64,000 bases of DNA from Devosia oryziradicis (GCF_016698645.1 NZ_CP068047.1:3259001-3323000); one strand, 5' to 3'. Positions 7,903 through 16,033 are shown, numbered from the stretch's first letter. The notes: generated by a model not told the origin, from the sequence alone. Program-made: numbers and translations.

Positions 7903-8502
7903 TTAGCGGAAATCGGGGTGGGGATAGCCGACCGAGATGGCGTCGAGCTCGATCTGCATCTGGGCCAGCAGCGGATCGTCGGACGAAAGCTCCTTGTCGC
8001 CCATGGCCGGAAGCGTGTCGACGCCCTCGGGCGCCGTGCCGTAGTCGTAGAAATTCACGCTCAGCATGCACTCACCGGGCAGGTTCGACAGGGCGCCGGA
8101 TTCGAAGCTGGCAGCGCCGCCATAGTCCCACCCGAAGCCCAGCAGCGTAAACGGCTCGCCGTTGATGGCTTCGACTTCCGCCAGCGACATGCCGGTGCGC
8201 AGGCCGCCCGGGGCCACGGCCTTGTCCGGCAGCTCGATATAGCTGGGATCGCTCAGCGACTGTTCATCCCACCAGACGAATTGCAGGACCTTCTTGGGAT
8301 TGTCGGGAAAGACGGTGGTGGCCAGCATTTCGCTGCCCTCGGGACCCGAGACCATGCCGGTAACAACGTTGTCGGCACCGTAGATTTCGATCAGGCGCGC
8401 CTCCGAGCTGTCGATTGCGAACGCGCCTTCGCAGGCGATCTCCTGGCCCAGCGCTGGGCCAGCCAAGGCAAGGGCTATGACCAGGGTGGTGCGAACAAGC
8501 AT
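7903..8502 (-). CDS. Secreted protein of unknown function, paralogue B
   Basis: This 199-residue protein has a cleavable signal peptide (MLVRTTLVIALALAGPALG, then QEIACEG). It is the upstream partner of a tandem pair and shares with its neighbour the ACEG cysteine, NVVTG, GPEGSE, ATTVFPD, WWDE, EVEAINGE and WDYGG blocks. The start is well supported by GAGGAGAA before the ATG. The conserved aromatic and acidic clusters look like a small beta-rich extracytoplasmic domain, but I see no recognised fold or active site. The pair sits between the B12 riboswitch and housekeeping genes and is not obviously linked to either. Confidence 0.9.
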   Translation of the reverse strand: MLVRTTLVIALALAGPALGQEIACEGAFAIDSSEARLIEIYGADNVVTGMVSGPEGSEMLATTVFPDNPKKVLQFVWWDEQSLSDPSYIELPDKAVAPGGLRTGMSLAEVEAINGEPFTLLGFGWDYGGAASFESGALSNLPGECMLSVNFYDYGTAPEGVDTLPAMGDKELSSDDPLLAQMQIELDAISVGYPHPDFR

Positions 8503-8592
8503 GGTTTCTCCTCGGATGACGCAGATTGCGCTGACGGACTGCCGTTCGCAATCAACGACTCGCGCTATGAACGTAGGCTGAAGGAGAGTTCA

Positions 8593-8847
8593 ATGAAGCC
8601 GATCAAGTTCAGCAAGGAAGAGACCAAGGCCATTGTCGGGGAGATCCAGGATTACTTCCGGGAAGAACTTGACCAGCAGATCGGCGCCATTCCGGCCGAA
8701 ATGCTGATGATGTTCTTCGTGGACAAGATGGGCGCCTATTTCTACAACCGCGGCCTTTACGACGCGCAGGCGCTGATCCGCGAGCGGATGGACAGCCTGA
8801 CCGACGATATATTCGGGCTCGAACAGCCCACCAATCACCTGCGCTAG
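8593..8847 (+). CDS. DUF2164 family protein
   Basis: This short 84-residue acidic protein carries the family pattern KFSKEETKAIVGEIQDYF, then IGAIPAEMLMMFF, then YNRGLYDAQALI and a final charged helix. The ATG has AAGGAGAG seven bases upstream. The frame is open for a long way upstream, but that part runs antisense through the secreted-protein genes and is discarded. The function of DUF2164 is unknown; it is a small, probably cytosolic helical protein. Its stop lies inside the ribosome site of the next gene, suggesting a two-gene unit. Confidence 0.9.
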   Translation: MKPIKFSKEETKAIVGEIQDYFREELDQQIGAIPAEMLMMFFVDKMGAYFYNRGLYDAQALIRERMDSLTDDIFGLEQPTNHLR

Positions 8848-8856
8848 GAGGCGCCT

Positions 8857-9213
8857 TTGGGCCTTAATTTTGCTACCCTTGCCCCGATCGGGCTCCTGCT
8901 TGCCTCCAACATCTTCATGACCTTTGCCTGGTATGGGCACCTCAAGTGGCCCACCTCGGCGCTCTGGGCCGCGGTGTTGATCAGCTGGGGCATTGCTTTC
9001 TTTGAATACTGGCTAGCCGTACCCGCCAACCGGATTGGCGAGGCGGTCTATTCGCCGTCCGAACTCAAGACCATCCAGGAGGTCATCTCCCTCTCGGTCT
9101 TTGCCGTCTTCACGGTGTTCTATTTCGGTGAAAAGCTGACGCTGAACCATGGCGTGGGTTTCGCCATGATCGCACTTGGCGCGTTCTTCATTTTCAAGGG
9201 GCCGATAAAGTAA
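8857..9213 (+). CDS. DUF486 / DMT-type small membrane protein
   Basis: A 118-residue protein with four hydrophobic helices and the DUF486 pattern NIFMTFAWYGHLK, WGIAFFEYWLAVPANR, and IQEVISLSVFAVF...GEKLTLNHGVGF. The family resembles half of a drug/metabolite transporter and probably dimerises; its substrate is unknown. I place the start at the TTG at 8857, five bases after AGGAGG (8846-8851), because the only in-frame ATG would remove the first helix. It overlaps the end of the DUF2164 gene's regulatory space and is probably co-transcribed with it. Confidence 0.88.
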   Translation: MGLNFATLAPIGLLLASNIFMTFAWYGHLKWPTSALWAAVLISWGIAFFEYWLAVPANRIGEAVYSPSELKTIQEVISLSVFAVFTVFYFGEKLTLNHGVGFAMIALGAFFIFKGPIK

Positions 9214-9235
9214 GGCATGTCCTGAGCGGACATCC

Positions 9236-10177
9236 CTATTCCAGGCAGTCGACCAGGCTCTTGGCCAACCCGCGCAACAGCTCGGGATAGAGCTCCGGTC
9301 CCTCGGCAAGCGCGCCGCCTTCGGGGTCGAGTACGCCCGCCTTGGCGGCCGTGCCTTCGCTGATGGCGGTGATGATGGTGGGCTCGAAATTGGGTTCGGC
9401 AAAGATGCAGGTGGCGCCCAGTTCGGCGACCCTGGCCTTGAGTTCATCGATGCGGGCCGCGCCGGGCATGACATCGGGGGTAACTGTCACAGAGCCGGCC
9501 AGGGTCAGGCCGAAACGAGCCTCGAAATACTGGTGGGCGTCGTGGAAGACGACGAAGGGCTTGTCCGCGACCGGTTCAAGCATTTCCGCCAGTTCGGCCT
9601 CGAGCATGTCGAGTTTGCCGAGTTCGGCTTCGGCATTGGCCTGGTAGGTGGTGGCGTTTTCCGGGTCGGCTTCTGACAGGGTCGTGGCAATCTGCGTGAC
9701 CATCAGCTTGGCATTTTCGGGGTCGAGCCAGAAATGCATGTCGCCTTCGCCATGGGCATGATCGTCATGGTCGTGCTCATGTTCATGCTCATGCGCTTCA
9801 CCCTCGTGCTCGTGCGCTTCGAAGGCACCGCCTTCGCGCACGGGCAACAGGGCAATTCCCGGCGAGTCAGCCAGTTCCACGACCGTAGCGCCGCCGGCCA
9901 GGGTCTCCAGCGCATTGCCCAGGAACAGTTCCATGCCGTGCCCGGTCCAGAAGACGATGTCGGCCGATTCCAGAGCACCTGCGTCCGATGGCTTGAGCGC
10001 GTAGGTATGCGGCGAGGCCGCGCCCTTGACGATCAGGGTTGGCTGACCCACGCCGGCCATGACTGCCGAAACCAGCGAATGCACCGGCTTGATCGAGGCA
10101 ACCACATTGGGCGCCGCCATGGCGGTGCTGGTGAGCAGCGCCGTGGCGAGAAGGGCGGCGTGGGCAAACAGCTTCAT
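9236..10177 (-). CDS. znuA: Zinc ABC transporter substrate-binding protein ZnuA
   Basis: Periplasmic zinc-binding component of ZnuABC. The 313-residue protein has a signal peptide (MKLFAHAALLATALLTSTAMA), the conserved KPVHSLV and GAASPHTYALKPSDA histidine blocks, a central histidine/aspartate-rich loop (about residues 120-145, ending GEGDMHFWLDP), VVFHDAHQYFEARFG and the C-terminal FAEPNFEPTI segment. These supply the three metal-ligand histidines of cluster A-I proteins. The ATG has GAGGT seven bases upstream. It is divergent from znuC across two Zur-box-like sites, so it should be induced by zinc shortage. Confidence 0.96.
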   Translation of the reverse strand: MKLFAHAALLATALLTSTAMAAPNVVASIKPVHSLVSAVMAGVGQPTLIVKGAASPHTYALKPSDAGALESADIVFWTGHGMELFLGNALETLAGGATVVELADSPGIALLPVREGGAFEAHEHEGEAHEHEHEHDHDDHAHGEGDMHFWLDPENAKLMVTQIATTLSEADPENATTYQANAEAELGKLDMLEAELAEMLEPVADKPFVVFHDAHQYFEARFGLTLAGSVTVTPDVMPGAARIDELKARVAELGATCIFAEPNFEPTIITAISEGTAAKAGVLDPEGGALAEGPELYPELLRGLAKSLVDCLE

Positions 10178-10195
10178 GGGGCAACCTCGTGATAT

Positions 10196-10233
10196 GTTAT
10201 GTTATTACACTTGCCGCGGTGTTATGCTATAAC
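10196..10233. promoter_or_regulatory. Two Zur-box-like operators in the znuA-znuC divergent region
   Basis: Two related 13-mers lie 25 bases apart: GTTATGTTATTAC (10196-10208) and GTTATGCTATAAC (10221-10233). The second has perfect 5-bp arms (GTTAT/ATAAC) and the first has one mismatch. They are AT-rich islands in GC-rich DNA, sit between the divergent zinc genes, and a Zur repressor is encoded in the same operon. The assignment is by context; binding has not been tested. Confidence 0.65.
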
Positions 10234-10298
10234 GTATTTGAAGACGTCAAGGGCGGTTTTGGGAAATCGCGCCGCGGGAGCACGGAGCCGATACGAGC

Positions 10299-11123
10299 AT
10301 GGATGCGCTGGCACCCAAGGAAACACTGATCACCCTGAGCAATGCCGGCGTGCAACGTGGCGCCCGCACACTGGTCAGTGGCGTGGACCTGACCATATCG
10401 CGCGGCGAGATCGTGACGCTGATCGGGCCCAATGGTTCGGGCAAATCAACCACCGCCAAGCTGGCGACGGGCGTGTTACGACCCACGATGGGCAGCGTAA
10501 CCCGCAAGCCGGGGCTCAAGATCGGCTACGTGCCGCAGAAGCTGACCATCGACTGGACCCTGCCGCTGACGGTGGAACGCCTGATGACGCTGACTGGCCG
10601 GCACGCCGCTGGCGATATCGACGAGGCGCTCGAGGCCGTCGGCGCGCGGCGCCTGCTCAAGGCGGCAGTGCAGGAATTGTCAGGCGGCGAATTCCAGCGT
10701 GTGCTGTTCGCGCGGGCCATGATCCGCAAGCCCGACCTGCTGGTGCTCGACGAGCCCGTGCAGGGCGTCGACTTCTCTGGCGAGGTGGCCCTCTATGAGC
10801 TGGTCCGACAGATACGCGATACCACGCGTAGCGGCATATTGATGATCAGCCATGACCTGCATGTGGTCATGGCCGAGACAGACACGGTGATCTGTCTCAA
10901 TGGTCATGTCTGCTGCCGCGGCACGCCTTCGGCGGTGAAGCGGAGCCCCGAATATCTCAAGCTCTTCGGCGAACGCGCCGCGAGCACGCTGGCCATCTAC
11001 CAGCACCATCACGACCACGAGCATCAAGACGACGGCTGCGTGGTGCCCGACGGGCATGCGCATGACCACGGCGATCATGAGCACGACCACCACGATCATG
11101 CGGGGCACGGCCATGCTCACTGA
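10299..11123 (+). CDS. znuC: Zinc ABC transporter ATP-binding protein ZnuC
   Basis: Cytoplasmic ATPase that powers zinc import. The 274-residue protein has Walker A GPNGSGKST (43-51), the Q-loop (GYVPQK), signature LSGGEFQRV (about 127-135), Walker B LLVLDEP (147-153) and the switch histidine in ISHDLHVV. The C-terminal 40 residues are a histidine/aspartate tail (HHHDHEH...HGHAH) that probably senses or buffers zinc. The stop overlaps the znuB start by 11 bases, so the two are translationally coupled. Confidence 0.96.
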   Translation: MDALAPKETLITLSNAGVQRGARTLVSGVDLTISRGEIVTLIGPNGSGKSTTAKLATGVLRPTMGSVTRKPGLKIGYVPQKLTIDWTLPLTVERLMTLTGRHAAGDIDEALEAVGARRLLKAAVQELSGGEFQRVLFARAMIRKPDLLVLDEPVQGVDFSGEVALYELVRQIRDTTRSGILMISHDLHVVMAETDTVICLNGHVCCRGTPSAVKRSPEYLKLFGERAASTLAIYQHHHDHEHQDDGCVVPDGHAHDHGDHEHDHHDHAGHGHAH

Positions 11124-11931
11124 TTACTTCTCCCGCGCGCTGGTCGCCGGCATTGGCCTTGCCCTCGTTACCGGACCGCTGGGCTGTTTCGTCGTGTGGC
11201 GGCGCATGGCCTATTTCGGCGACACCATGGCGCATTCGGCGCTGCTGGGCGTGGCGCTCTCCATCCTGCTGTCGATCAACATGACGCTCGGCGTGTTTGC
11301 CGTGGCAGCCCTAGTGGCCGGCGCGTTGATCGTATTGCAGCGGCAGGCGACGCTGTCGATCGACGCGCTGCTGGGCATTTTAAGCCATTCGACGCTGGCC
11401 GTGGGGCTGGTGCTGGTGGGGTTCCTCACCACGGTGCGCATCGACCTGATGGGATTCCTGTTTGGCGATATTCTCGCAGTATCGGTCGAGGATATCGCCA
11501 TCATCTATGGCGGCGGGCTGGCGATCCTCGCCATCCTCGTCCTGGCCTGGCGGCCGCTGCTGGCGGCGACGGTGAGCCCGGAACTGGCCGAAGCCGAAGG
11601 CCTGCGGCCGGAGGCGAGCCGGCTGGTGCTGATGATCCTGATGGCATCGGTCATCGCCATCGCCATGAAGCTGGTGGGCGTGCTGCTGATCACCTCGCTG
11701 CTGATCATCCCGGCAGCGACGGCGCGGCGCCTGAGCGCCACGCCTGAAATGATGGCTGTCGTGGCCGCGGTCCTGGGGGCAGTCGCGGTGGTTGGCGGGC
11801 TGTTCGGCTCGCGAACCTGGGACACGGCTTCCGGTCCCTCGATTGTGGTGATGGCTCTGATAGTATTCCTTGTGTCGCTGGCGGTTCCCGTCACGCGGCT
11901 GTTCGGCAGGAGAGTGCCCCATGGCGCATAG
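11113..11931 (+). CDS. znuB: Zinc ABC transporter permease ZnuB
   Basis: A 272-residue integral membrane permease of the ABC-3 family with about eight helices and the typical GPLGCFVVWRRMAYFGDTMAH and ALLGVAL sequences near the N-terminus. The ATG at 11113 (MLTDYFSRALVAG) lies inside the end of znuC and is the first that keeps the family N-terminus. Its own stop overlaps the zur start by 11 bases. It forms the membrane channel for the zinc handed over by ZnuA. Confidence 0.96.
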   Translation: MLTDYFSRALVAGIGLALVTGPLGCFVVWRRMAYFGDTMAHSALLGVALSILLSINMTLGVFAVAALVAGALIVLQRQATLSIDALLGILSHSTLAVGLVLVGFLTTVRIDLMGFLFGDILAVSVEDIAIIYGGGLAILAILVLAWRPLLAATVSPELAEAEGLRPEASRLVLMILMASVIAIAMKLVGVLLITSLLIIPAATARRLSATPEMMAVVAAVLGAVAVVGGLFGSRTWDTASGPSIVVMALIVFLVSLAVPVTRLFGRRVPHGA

Positions 11932-12334
11932 TCACGACCTTCCCGCGGACCTGACGCGCAACCAGGGCCTGGTGCTGGGCGCACTCAACCATTCCGAAGC
12001 GCCGCTCAGCGCCTATGATATCCTGGACAAGCTACGCGCCGACGGGCTGCGGGCGCCGCTGCAGATCTACCGCGCGCTCGACAAGCTGGTGGAACGTGGC
12101 CTTGCCCATCGGCTGGAATCGCTTAACGCCTTCGTCGCCTGCGCCGACGAGCATTGCCATCGCAAGGGGCTGATCGCCTTTGCCATCTGCGAGGGCTGCG
12201 GCAAGGTCGACGAATTCGCCGATCCGGTGATCGAGGAGCGGCTGGCCAACTGGGCAGGAGCGAAGGGCTTCAAGGTCGAGCGGACGACGATGGAAATCCG
12301 CGGCAAATGTGAGGCCTGCCTCAAGGCGGCCTAG
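11921..12334 (+). CDS. zur: Fur-family zinc uptake regulator Zur
   Basis: A 137-residue Fur-type repressor: N-terminal winged helix (about residues 10-75, LSAYDILDKLRADGLRAPLQIYRALDKLVERGLAH), then a dimerisation domain with the structural zinc cysteines CEGCGK and CEACLK and the histidines of CADEHCHRKG. It is the last gene of znuC-znuB-zur, which identifies zinc as its signal rather than iron. It probably binds the two boxes at 10196-10233 and so represses its own operon. Its TAG stop shares the palindrome CTAG with the stop of the convergent gene. Confidence 0.93.
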   Translation: MAHSHDLPADLTRNQGLVLGALNHSEAPLSAYDILDKLRADGLRAPLQIYRALDKLVERGLAHRLESLNAFVACADEHCHRKGLIAFAICEGCGKVDEFADPVIEERLANWAGAKGFKVERTTMEIRGKCEACLKAA

Positions 12335-12711
12335 GGAATATCCCGCTCGTATTGCGGCAGTGCGGCCAATGCCGGCAGCCAGTATTCACGCCTTATGGTC
12401 CAGCCTTCGACCTGCGGCGAAATCTCGCTGGGCGCGTCGTCCAGAGTGCCCAGGTAGATCTCGCACTGATCTTCGCTCAAGCTGAACACCCGTGAACCGC
12501 AGGCGGGGCAGAAGGAGCGTCCGTTATAGGTCCCGACGTCACCGGTATGGCTGAACTTGTCGGGCGCCCAATCGGCATAGGCGAGGAACGAGGAACCAGT
12601 AACCTTCTTGCAGTCCCGGCAGTGGCAGATGCCTGACTTAAAGGGTTCACCCACGACCTCGTAGCGCACCGCACCGCATAGGCAGCCGCCCGTTCGTACC
12701 ATGTCCGACAT
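12331..12711 (-). CDS. GFA-family (glutathione-dependent formaldehyde-activating-like) zinc protein
   Basis: A 126-residue protein with the GFA zinc motifs: GGCLCGAVRYE near the N-terminus, then CHCRDCKKVTGSSF, and FCPACGSRVFS in the second half. These cysteines bind two zinc ions in the family fold. The ATG at 12711 (MSDMVRTGGCLCG) is chosen over one 33 bases upstream because the family begins close to the first cysteine pair. Members were first linked to glutathione-formaldehyde adducts, but most have no proven substrate. It is convergent with zur and shares its final four bases (CTAG). Confidence 0.9.
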   Translation of the reverse strand: MSDMVRTGGCLCGAVRYEVVGEPFKSGICHCRDCKKVTGSSFLAYADWAPDKFSHTGDVGTYNGRSFCPACGSRVFSLSEDQCEIYLGTLDDAPSEISPQVEGWTIRREYWLPALAALPQYERDIP

Positions 12712-12761
12712 GTTCGATTCCTCCGTCTGTGGTGAAGGAAACACCGCTGCGCTCGAAGAGT

Positions 12762-13328
12762 TCAGTCACCGGCCTGGCCGAAGGTCAGGAAATGCACTGC
12801 TGCCGCGCCATATTCCCGCCGATCGTCCAAGGTGAAGCCCTCGGGGATTTCCACCTCGGCCTCAACGCTCTCTTCGAAGACAATAGTCGCGCCCGGCGCC
12901 AGCCAGCCATTGGCGGCGACATGGGCCAGCGCCTGTTCGCCCAGGCCCTTGCCATAGGGCGGGTCAAGGAAGATCAGGTTGAACTGGCCGAAGGTCCCAG
13001 GCTTGCCCAGGTCGGTGGCATCGCGGCGCAGCAACTTGGTGATGCCCCCTGCCCCAAAGGCCTCGATGTGATCGCGGATCAAACCGCGCGCTTCGGCGCC
13101 GGTATCGACGAAGGTGACGTGGCTGGCGCCGCGAGACAGCGCTTCGAGGCCGAGCGCGCCGGTGCCGGCGAACAGGTCGAGCACGCGGATGCCGGAAAAG
13201 ACGGGGCCGAGTCTGGAAGCAAGGATGTTGAACATCGACTCGCGGACGCGGTCTGCTGTCGGGCGGATGGAATCGTCCGACGGAGAGTTGAGCTGCTTGC
13301 CGCGGAATTTGCCGGCGACGATGCGCAT
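12762..13328 (-). CDS. rsmD: 16S rRNA (guanine966-N2)-methyltransferase RsmD
   Basis: A 188-residue class I SAM-dependent methyltransferase that modifies G966 of 16S rRNA during 30S assembly. It begins with the family signature MRIVAGKFRGKQL, has RPTADRVRESMFNIL, the SAM-binding LDLFAGTGALGLEALSRGA, and the catalytic IFLDPPYGKG motif for N2-guanine methylation. It follows the pseudouridine synthase gene, a common alphaproteobacterial order, separated from it by an 80-bp inverted repeat. Confidence 0.95.
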   Translation of the reverse strand: MRIVAGKFRGKQLNSPSDDSIRPTADRVRESMFNILASRLGPVFSGIRVLDLFAGTGALGLEALSRGASHVTFVDTGAEARGLIRDHIEAFGAGGITKLLRRDATDLGKPGTFGQFNLIFLDPPYGKGLGEQALAHVAANGWLAPGATIVFEESVEAEVEIPEGFTLDDRREYGAAAVHFLTFGQAGD

Positions 13329-13348
13329 GGACGAACCTTTTCAGTAGC

Positions 13349-13428
13349 CCTCATGGTGAGCTTGTCGAATCACGAGGGCGTAGCGAGATGGTGCCACGAC
13401 CTCGTCCTTCGACAAGCTCAGGATGAGG
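13349..13428. repeat. Intergenic inverted repeat (CTGAGCTTGTCGAA type)
   Basis: Two 21-bp arms, CCTCATGGTGAGCTTGTCGAA at 13349-13369 and its inverted copy at 13408-13428, differ at two positions and enclose about 38 bases. The sequence type is a widespread alphaproteobacterial intergenic repeat. It lies between rluB-type and rsmD genes and could form a long RNA hairpin that limits read-through. Confidence 0.8.
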
Positions 13429-13440
13429 TCTGTTGAGCCA

Positions 13441-15219
13441 TTAAGCCTTGGGACGACGCGGTGTTGATGGACGCCCGCCGCCGCCGGTACGGCCAGCTCC
13501 GCCCGCGGGACGACCAGCACCACCGCCGGGACGACCGCCCGGCTTGCCGCCTGGGCGCGGGCCGCGCGCCGGAGCGGCACCGTCGCGCTTGGGCATGGGT
13601 TTGCCGTCAGCACGCATGCGCGGCTTGCCGTAGGTCTTGGCCTCCGAACCCAGTTCGTCGCGTCCCGCACGCGGTGCACGAACCCCGCGGGCTGGACGCT
13701 CGGCGCGCTCCGCACCCGTGCGCCCACCTTCCGCCCGGAAACGCGCCGGCTTGTCGGCAAAATTGCGGCCCGGGCGCTTGGCCTCACCCTTGAAGGCCGC
13801 GCCCTCACCCTTTTCGCTGTCGGGGCGCAGGCGCGGCGTATATTCGCGCGGGGCGGCTGCCGCAGCATCACCGCGACGCGGCCCGCGCGGCGTGCCGGTG
13901 AATTCGCGGCCCTGCGGCGGGCGGCCACCCTCGGGGCGCGCGCCACGGGGGCGATCGCCCTCTTCGCGACGCGGGCCTCGCGGCTTGTCGCCAAAGGGCT
14001 TCTTCTCGAATGGCTTCTTGTCGCCAAAGCTCTTTTTGTCGCCGAACGGCTTTTTGTCACCAAACGACTTGCCGCCCGGACGGGGCGCAGCCTTGCCGAA
14101 ATTCTTCGCCGACTGGTCATCGCGATCGGGGCGCTTGACGATGCGGGTGTTGCGCTTGGCGACGAAATCTTCCGGCGCGCGGCCATCCTCGTCGAAATGC
14201 ACCTTGCGGGGCGGCGGCGTATAATCGTCGTCGCGGGCCTCTTCGCGCCTGGGCATCGGCTTGCGGCTGTCGAAGCGGCCGGGACGATCCTGGCGGGGAC
14301 GCTCGGCGCGCCACTCTTCCTCGGTCTTTTCGGCGCCATCGGTGAAGCGGAAGCGCTGGCGTGCAATTTCCACGGTATTGGTGCCGCGGCCGGTCAGGCG
14401 ATCGCGCGTCGGCTTGCCCTCAAGGGCATTGGCTTCGGGCATTTCGCTGTCGAAATCGACGTCGGCAGCATCGGCCAGCTTCTTGCCGAGCTGGTCACGC
14501 AACATCCTGGCCTTGACGGTCTCGATGCCACCCACCGGGATATCGCCAAGCTGGAACGGACCATAGCTGATGCGGATCAGGCGATTGACCTCGAGGCCCA
14601 GGGCGCCCAGCACATTCTTGACTTCGCGGTTCTTGCCTTCGCGCAGGGCCAGCACCAGCCAAACATTGGCGCCCTGCTCCCGCTCGAGCGTGGCTTCGAT
14701 CGAACCGTATTTGATGCCGTCGATCTCGATGCCGTCCTTGAGCTTGTCGAGCGCGGCCTGTGTCACCTTGCCGTGGGCGCGTACGCGATAGCGACGCAAC
14801 CAGCCCGTGGCGGGCAGTTCGAGCACGCGCTTGAGGCCACCATCATTGGTCAGCAGCAGCAAGCCTTCGGTATTGATGTCGAGCCGGCCGACGCTGACGA
14901 CGCGCGGCAGGCCGTGGGTTTCCAGATGCTGGAAAATGGTGTCGCGACCCTCGGGGTCCTTCTCGGTGACAACGAGCCCCGCCGGCTTGTGATACAGCCA
15001 TACCCGCGTACCCTGGCGTGCAGCCAGCGGCGCACCATCAACCATGATCTTGTCGCGGTCGGTGACGTTGAAGGCCGGCGTCAGCACCTTCTTGCCATTG
15101 ACCACCACACGGCCCTCGGTGATCCAGACCTCGGCATCCCGGCGCGAGCAGAGCCCGGAGCGGGCAATGACCTTGGCGAGGCGATCGCCGGTATCGGGTT
15201 GGGCTGGGGTGTCGCTCAT
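13441..15219 (-). CDS. rluB: Pseudouridine synthase (RluB/RsuA type) with a very long basic low-complexity tail
   Basis: Residues 1-65 form an S4 RNA-binding domain (LAKVIARSGLCSRRDAEVWI). The catalytic domain follows, with GRLDINTEGLLLLTNDG carrying the nucleophilic Asp114, and extends to about residue 250. It isomerises uridine in large-subunit rRNA. The remaining 300 or more residues are a charged, glycine/arginine/lysine-rich region with imperfect repeats of FGDKKPF and many GGR/PRG motifs, presumably disordered and RNA-binding. ATG 15219 (MSDTPAQP) is chosen; an in-frame ATG at 15234 is equally possible, since neither has a strong ribosome site. Family members usually end much earlier, though such tails are known in alphaproteobacteria. 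Confidence 0.93.
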   Translation of the reverse strand: MSDTPAQPDTGDRLAKVIARSGLCSRRDAEVWITEGRVVVNGKKVLTPAFNVTDRDKIMVDGAPLAARQGTRVWLYHKPAGLVVTEKDPEGRDTIFQHLETHGLPRVVSVGRLDINTEGLLLLTNDGGLKRVLELPATGWLRRYRVRAHGKVTQAALDKLKDGIEIDGIKYGSIEATLEREQGANVWLVLALREGKNREVKNVLGALGLEVNRLIRISYGPFQLGDIPVGGIETVKARMLRDQLGKKLADAADVDFDSEMPEANALEGKPTRDRLTGRGTNTVEIARQRFRFTDGAEKTEEEWRAERPRQDRPGRFDSRKPMPRREEARDDDYTPPPRKVHFDEDGRAPEDFVAKRNTRIVKRPDRDDQSAKNFGKAAPRPGGKSFGDKKPFGDKKSFGDKKPFEKKPFGDKPRGPRREEGDRPRGARPEGGRPPQGREFTGTPRGPRRGDAAAAAPREYTPRLRPDSEKGEGAAFKGEAKRPGRNFADKPARFRAEGGRTGAERAERPARGVRAPRAGRDELGSEAKTYGKPRMRADGKPMPKRDGAAPARGPRPGGKPGGRPGGGAGRPAGGAGRTGGGGRPSTPRRPKA

Positions 15220-15272
15220 CGGACGGTCTTTCATGTCATGCGGGACCCAATGCGGGCGGCGCGGAAAAGGCG

Positions 15273-15297
15273 AAGCGGCCGGATGGTCCGGCCGCTT
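15273..15297 (-). terminator. Strong hairpin downstream of the lipoprotein gene
   Basis: AAGCGGCCGGA and TCCGGCCGCTT form an 11-bp perfect stem with a 3-base loop, 23 bases past the stop of the lipoprotein gene. On the minus strand only a short interrupted T tract follows (CGCCTTTT); on the plus strand TTTAAAATT follows. It probably ends the upstream transcript. Confidence 0.7.
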
Positions 15298-15319
15298 TAA
15301 AATTCGGACGGCTAAACCG

Positions 15320-16033
15320 TCAGTTGCCCAGCGTGGTCTCTTTTTCGCTCAACTTGACGCCAGGACCCGAGCTGATGCCCGTCGAGGTGTTCTGGGGCGT
15401 ATAGGCAGCGCGGATCGCCTTGCGCACCGATTCCGGGCATTTCGGATCGTTGATCGACACCAGTTCGCCATTGACCGAGCAAACCAAGTCGGCGTCGCCG
15501 ACGCGGGTGAAATATTCCTCGGGCGGCAGATAGAGCGGGCGCTTGCCGCCGTTGGTCGACACATCCATGTTGGCGGCCTGCATGCGGGCGACCAGCGTAC
15601 GGGTTTCCTGCTCGGTCAGCGGGCGACCGGCCACCGAGCGCAGGTCCACGACCTTGGCGTTGCGCAGGCGAGCCAGGTCGGCTTCGGTCAGGTTGGTGGT
15701 GTCGATCTGCACGCTGTCACTGTTGACCGGCAACTGGGTGGCGGCGGCCTCGGTCGTCGGCGCCGGGGCGGCCTGGCCGTTGGCCGGCAGCACCAGTGGG
15801 GCACGCGCATTGGTCAGGTCTTCCTTGGGCGTCTCGCCGGGCACCAGGCCAACGCCCCGCGCCGTGGTCATCATGACCTCGCGCTCAAAGGTCCCGAAAT
15901 CGGTCAAGGCATTGGTGCCTTCCACGGTGGTGCAGGCACTGAGCGCCACGGCCAGCAACAGGCCGAGCGACGCCATTCCGGTCCGGGTTACCGCTCGGAG
16001 AGCAGAATGCTGCCCGGTCAAACCAATACGCAT
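15320..16033 (-). CDS. Predicted lipoprotein of unknown function next to lspA
   Basis: The 237-residue product has a lipoprotein signal peptide: a basic start, hydrophobic LGLLLAVALSAC with a lipobox cysteine, then TTVEGTNALTDFG. The mature part contains TARGVGLVPGETP, ARAPLVLPAN, an alanine/proline-rich linker, a helical segment (TEADLARLRNAKVVDLRSV) and a C-terminal domain with two cysteines (DLVCSVNGE, DPKCPESV). The ATG at 16033 has AAGGACG upstream. Other alphaproteobacteria carry a DUF3035/BamF lipoprotein gene beside lspA, and RAPLVLP resembles its conserved segment, but the similarity is too short to assign that family. It is probably outer-membrane anchored. Confidence 0.85.
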   Translation of the reverse strand: MRIGLTGQHSALRAVTRTGMASLGLLLAVALSACTTVEGTNALTDFGTFEREVMMTTARGVGLVPGETPKEDLTNARAPLVLPANGQAAPAPTTEAAATQLPVNSDSVQIDTTNLTEADLARLRNAKVVDLRSVAGRPLTEQETRTLVARMQAANMDVSTNGGKRPLYLPPEEYFTRVGDADLVCSVNGELVSINDPKCPESVRKAIRAAYTPQNTSTGISSGPGVKLSEKETTLGN

